A stretch of DNA of 57,529 nucleotides from positions 1 through 57,529 of the forward strand of contig DAOUGI010000063.1 of assembly GCA_034429215.1 (NCBI GenBank), written 5' to 3'. Source of the stretch: JAFGOG01 sp034429215. GTDB lineage: Bacteria; Chloroflexota; Anaerolineae; JAAYZQ01. Below the pieces are notes generated by a model. It saw nothing but the letters and a program-made list of their open reading frames with translations. It ran no database searches and was not told the DNA's origin. Shown one piece after another: positions 56,756-57,529 of the stretch; position 1 is the stretch's first letter, and every line of letters starts with the position of its first letter. A program made the position numbers and the translations under genes.

Positions 56756-57529
56756 CTATTTGTCAACCATGACGAGCGCGCCGTCCCAATGTGCCGGGGG
56801 GGCTAGCTCGGCCCATTCGAAGCAGCGCTCCAGATAGTAGCGGGCAGTCGCATCATTGGGATCGGCCTCCAGCACGGCATTGAAGGCCTGTTGGGCCTCG
56901 ACGAACTGGCCCCGGCCGTACAGGGCGATGCCGCGCTCAAAGCTCTCTTTGCTCGCTTCCCTGCGGGCCACAACGTCATCTGGCTGGCCTTCATAGACCT
57001 CGTAGAGAGCCAGCGGTGCCTCGCGGCCTTTGACGTGCGCCTTGCCCAGGTAGCGCATCCTGTATGGGATCGGTTGTTTGAGGCCGTTTCGGGTGTCCTC
57101 GCTGATGATCATAGACGTGCCGTAGAACTTGTTCAGCCCTTCGACCCGTGAGGTCAGGTTGACATTGTCCGAGAAGGCGTCGCCTTGCATGCGGCGTTCT
57201 TCACCGACCATGCCGACCATCATGTGACCAACGTGGATGCCGATGCCCACCGTGACCGGCGCGTAGCCGCGTTGGGCGAGCATGGCGTTGAATTCTCTGA
57301 CCTGTTCCTGTTTCTCAATGCCGGCCTGGACAGCATCATCAACACCATAAGGAAAGATGGCCATCATCCCATCACCCAAGAATTTGACGATAAATCCCTC
57401 GTGCTGCTGGATCACTGGGCTGACTAGTTGGAGGTATTCGTTGACAAAGTCGAAATTCTCCTGGGGGGTCATCTTCTCAGAAATGGTAGTAAAGCCGCGG
57501 AGGTCGGAAAACATGACCGCCATTTCGGC
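56756..57529 (-). CDS. Class III adenylate cyclase with C-terminal TPR, N-terminal part cut off
   Basis: The frame is open to the window end, so the beginning is missing. The catalytic domain shows the metal-binding Asp in MFSDLRGFTTISEK and FLGDGMMAIF, Lys in FIVKF, Asp in GDAFSDNVNL and the transition-state Asn and Arg in NVNLTSRVEG. The Lys/Asp pair points to ATP rather than GTP. After about 185 residues come TPR-like helices (ARREASKESFERGIALYGRGQ). cAMP could serve the Crp/Fnr-type regulator at 6446, but that link is only a suggestion. Confidence 0.9.
   Translation of the reverse strand, partial: AEMAVMFSDLRGFTTISEKMTPQENFDFVNEYLQLVSPVIQQHEGFIVKFLGDGMMAIFPYGVDDAVQAGIEKQEQVREFNAMLAQRGYAPVTVGIGIHVGHMMVGMVGEERRMQGDAFSDNVNLTSRVEGLNKFYGTSMIISEDTRNGLKQPIPYRMRYLGKAHVKGREAPLALYEVYEGQPDDVVARREASKESFERGIALYGRGQFVEAQQAFNAVLEADPNDATARYYLERCFEWAELAPPAHWDGALVMVDK

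Overview
The window is GC-rich bacterial DNA with tightly packed operons. It most likely comes from a member of the Chloroflexota (Anaerolineae-like). This is inferred from the mix of families: an archaeal-type thiolase/HMG-CoA synthase/DUF35 set, large MalT-like LuxR regulators, a decayed SARP regulator, secreted repeat proteins ending in a short YLP tail, and many Fe-S membrane proteins. No rRNA, intact tRNA, CRISPR array or transposase gene was seen.

Layout. 1-2405 (minus): the 5' part of an HdrC-like Fe-S gene behind a structured, terminator-bearing leader, and an M1-type metallopeptidase. 2459-7667 (plus): glutamine synthetase, an anchored beta-propeller protein, a LON-domain protein, then a half-size ferritin-like protein, a Crp/Fnr regulator and a rubrerythrin-like protein behind an 11-bp-period PhoB-type repeat array. 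7836-12650 (plus): a compact operon of NIF3, PhnP-like hydrolase, M20 peptidase, PIG-L deacetylase and an rRNA/tRNA uracil methyltransferase. 12756-15384: two polysaccharide genes. 15381-18164: divergent recF and a fused NapH-NapG-like gene, both apparently leaderless. 18237-23853 (minus): tpiA, GT2, RmlD-like reductase, TPR/propeller protein and an orphan ABC ATPase. 24026-26805 (plus): the archaeal-type mevalonate entry module.

26806-32310 looks accessory. The 3' tail and terminator of the DUF35 gene recur twice more, delimiting a toxin-antitoxin pair and then a LuxR/MalT regulator with a CPBP protease. 32408-35741 carries an alpha-L-fucosidase, a Nudix fragment, an aldo/keto reductase and an HD-like protein that lacks the His of its HD motif. 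36037-41519 (minus) encodes two large secreted proteins. 41706-44474 (plus) carries an acyltransferase, a methyltransferase and a NapH-type Fe-S protein with a small partner, the latter pair behind a second PhoB-type promoter. 44485-48384 (minus) is a NarX/NarL-type two-component system. 48803-52385 (plus) carries two small proteins and a 2-oxoacid:ferredoxin oxidoreductase with its ferredoxin. 52459-57529 holds a TPR lipoprotein, a decayed SARP locus, two HAMP-type membrane sensors and a class III adenylate cyclase cut by the window end.

The genes together suggest an anaerobic or microaerobic, ferredoxin-based metabolism with oxidative-stress proteins, isoprenoid synthesis by the mevalonate route and extensive envelope and polysaccharide functions. 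The most noteworthy signals are the structured leader at 421-521, the two PhoB-like arrays with identical geometry, the recurrent leaderless promoters, the thrice-repeated DUF35 tail/terminator unit, and the shared C-terminal YLP tail of the two secreted proteins.
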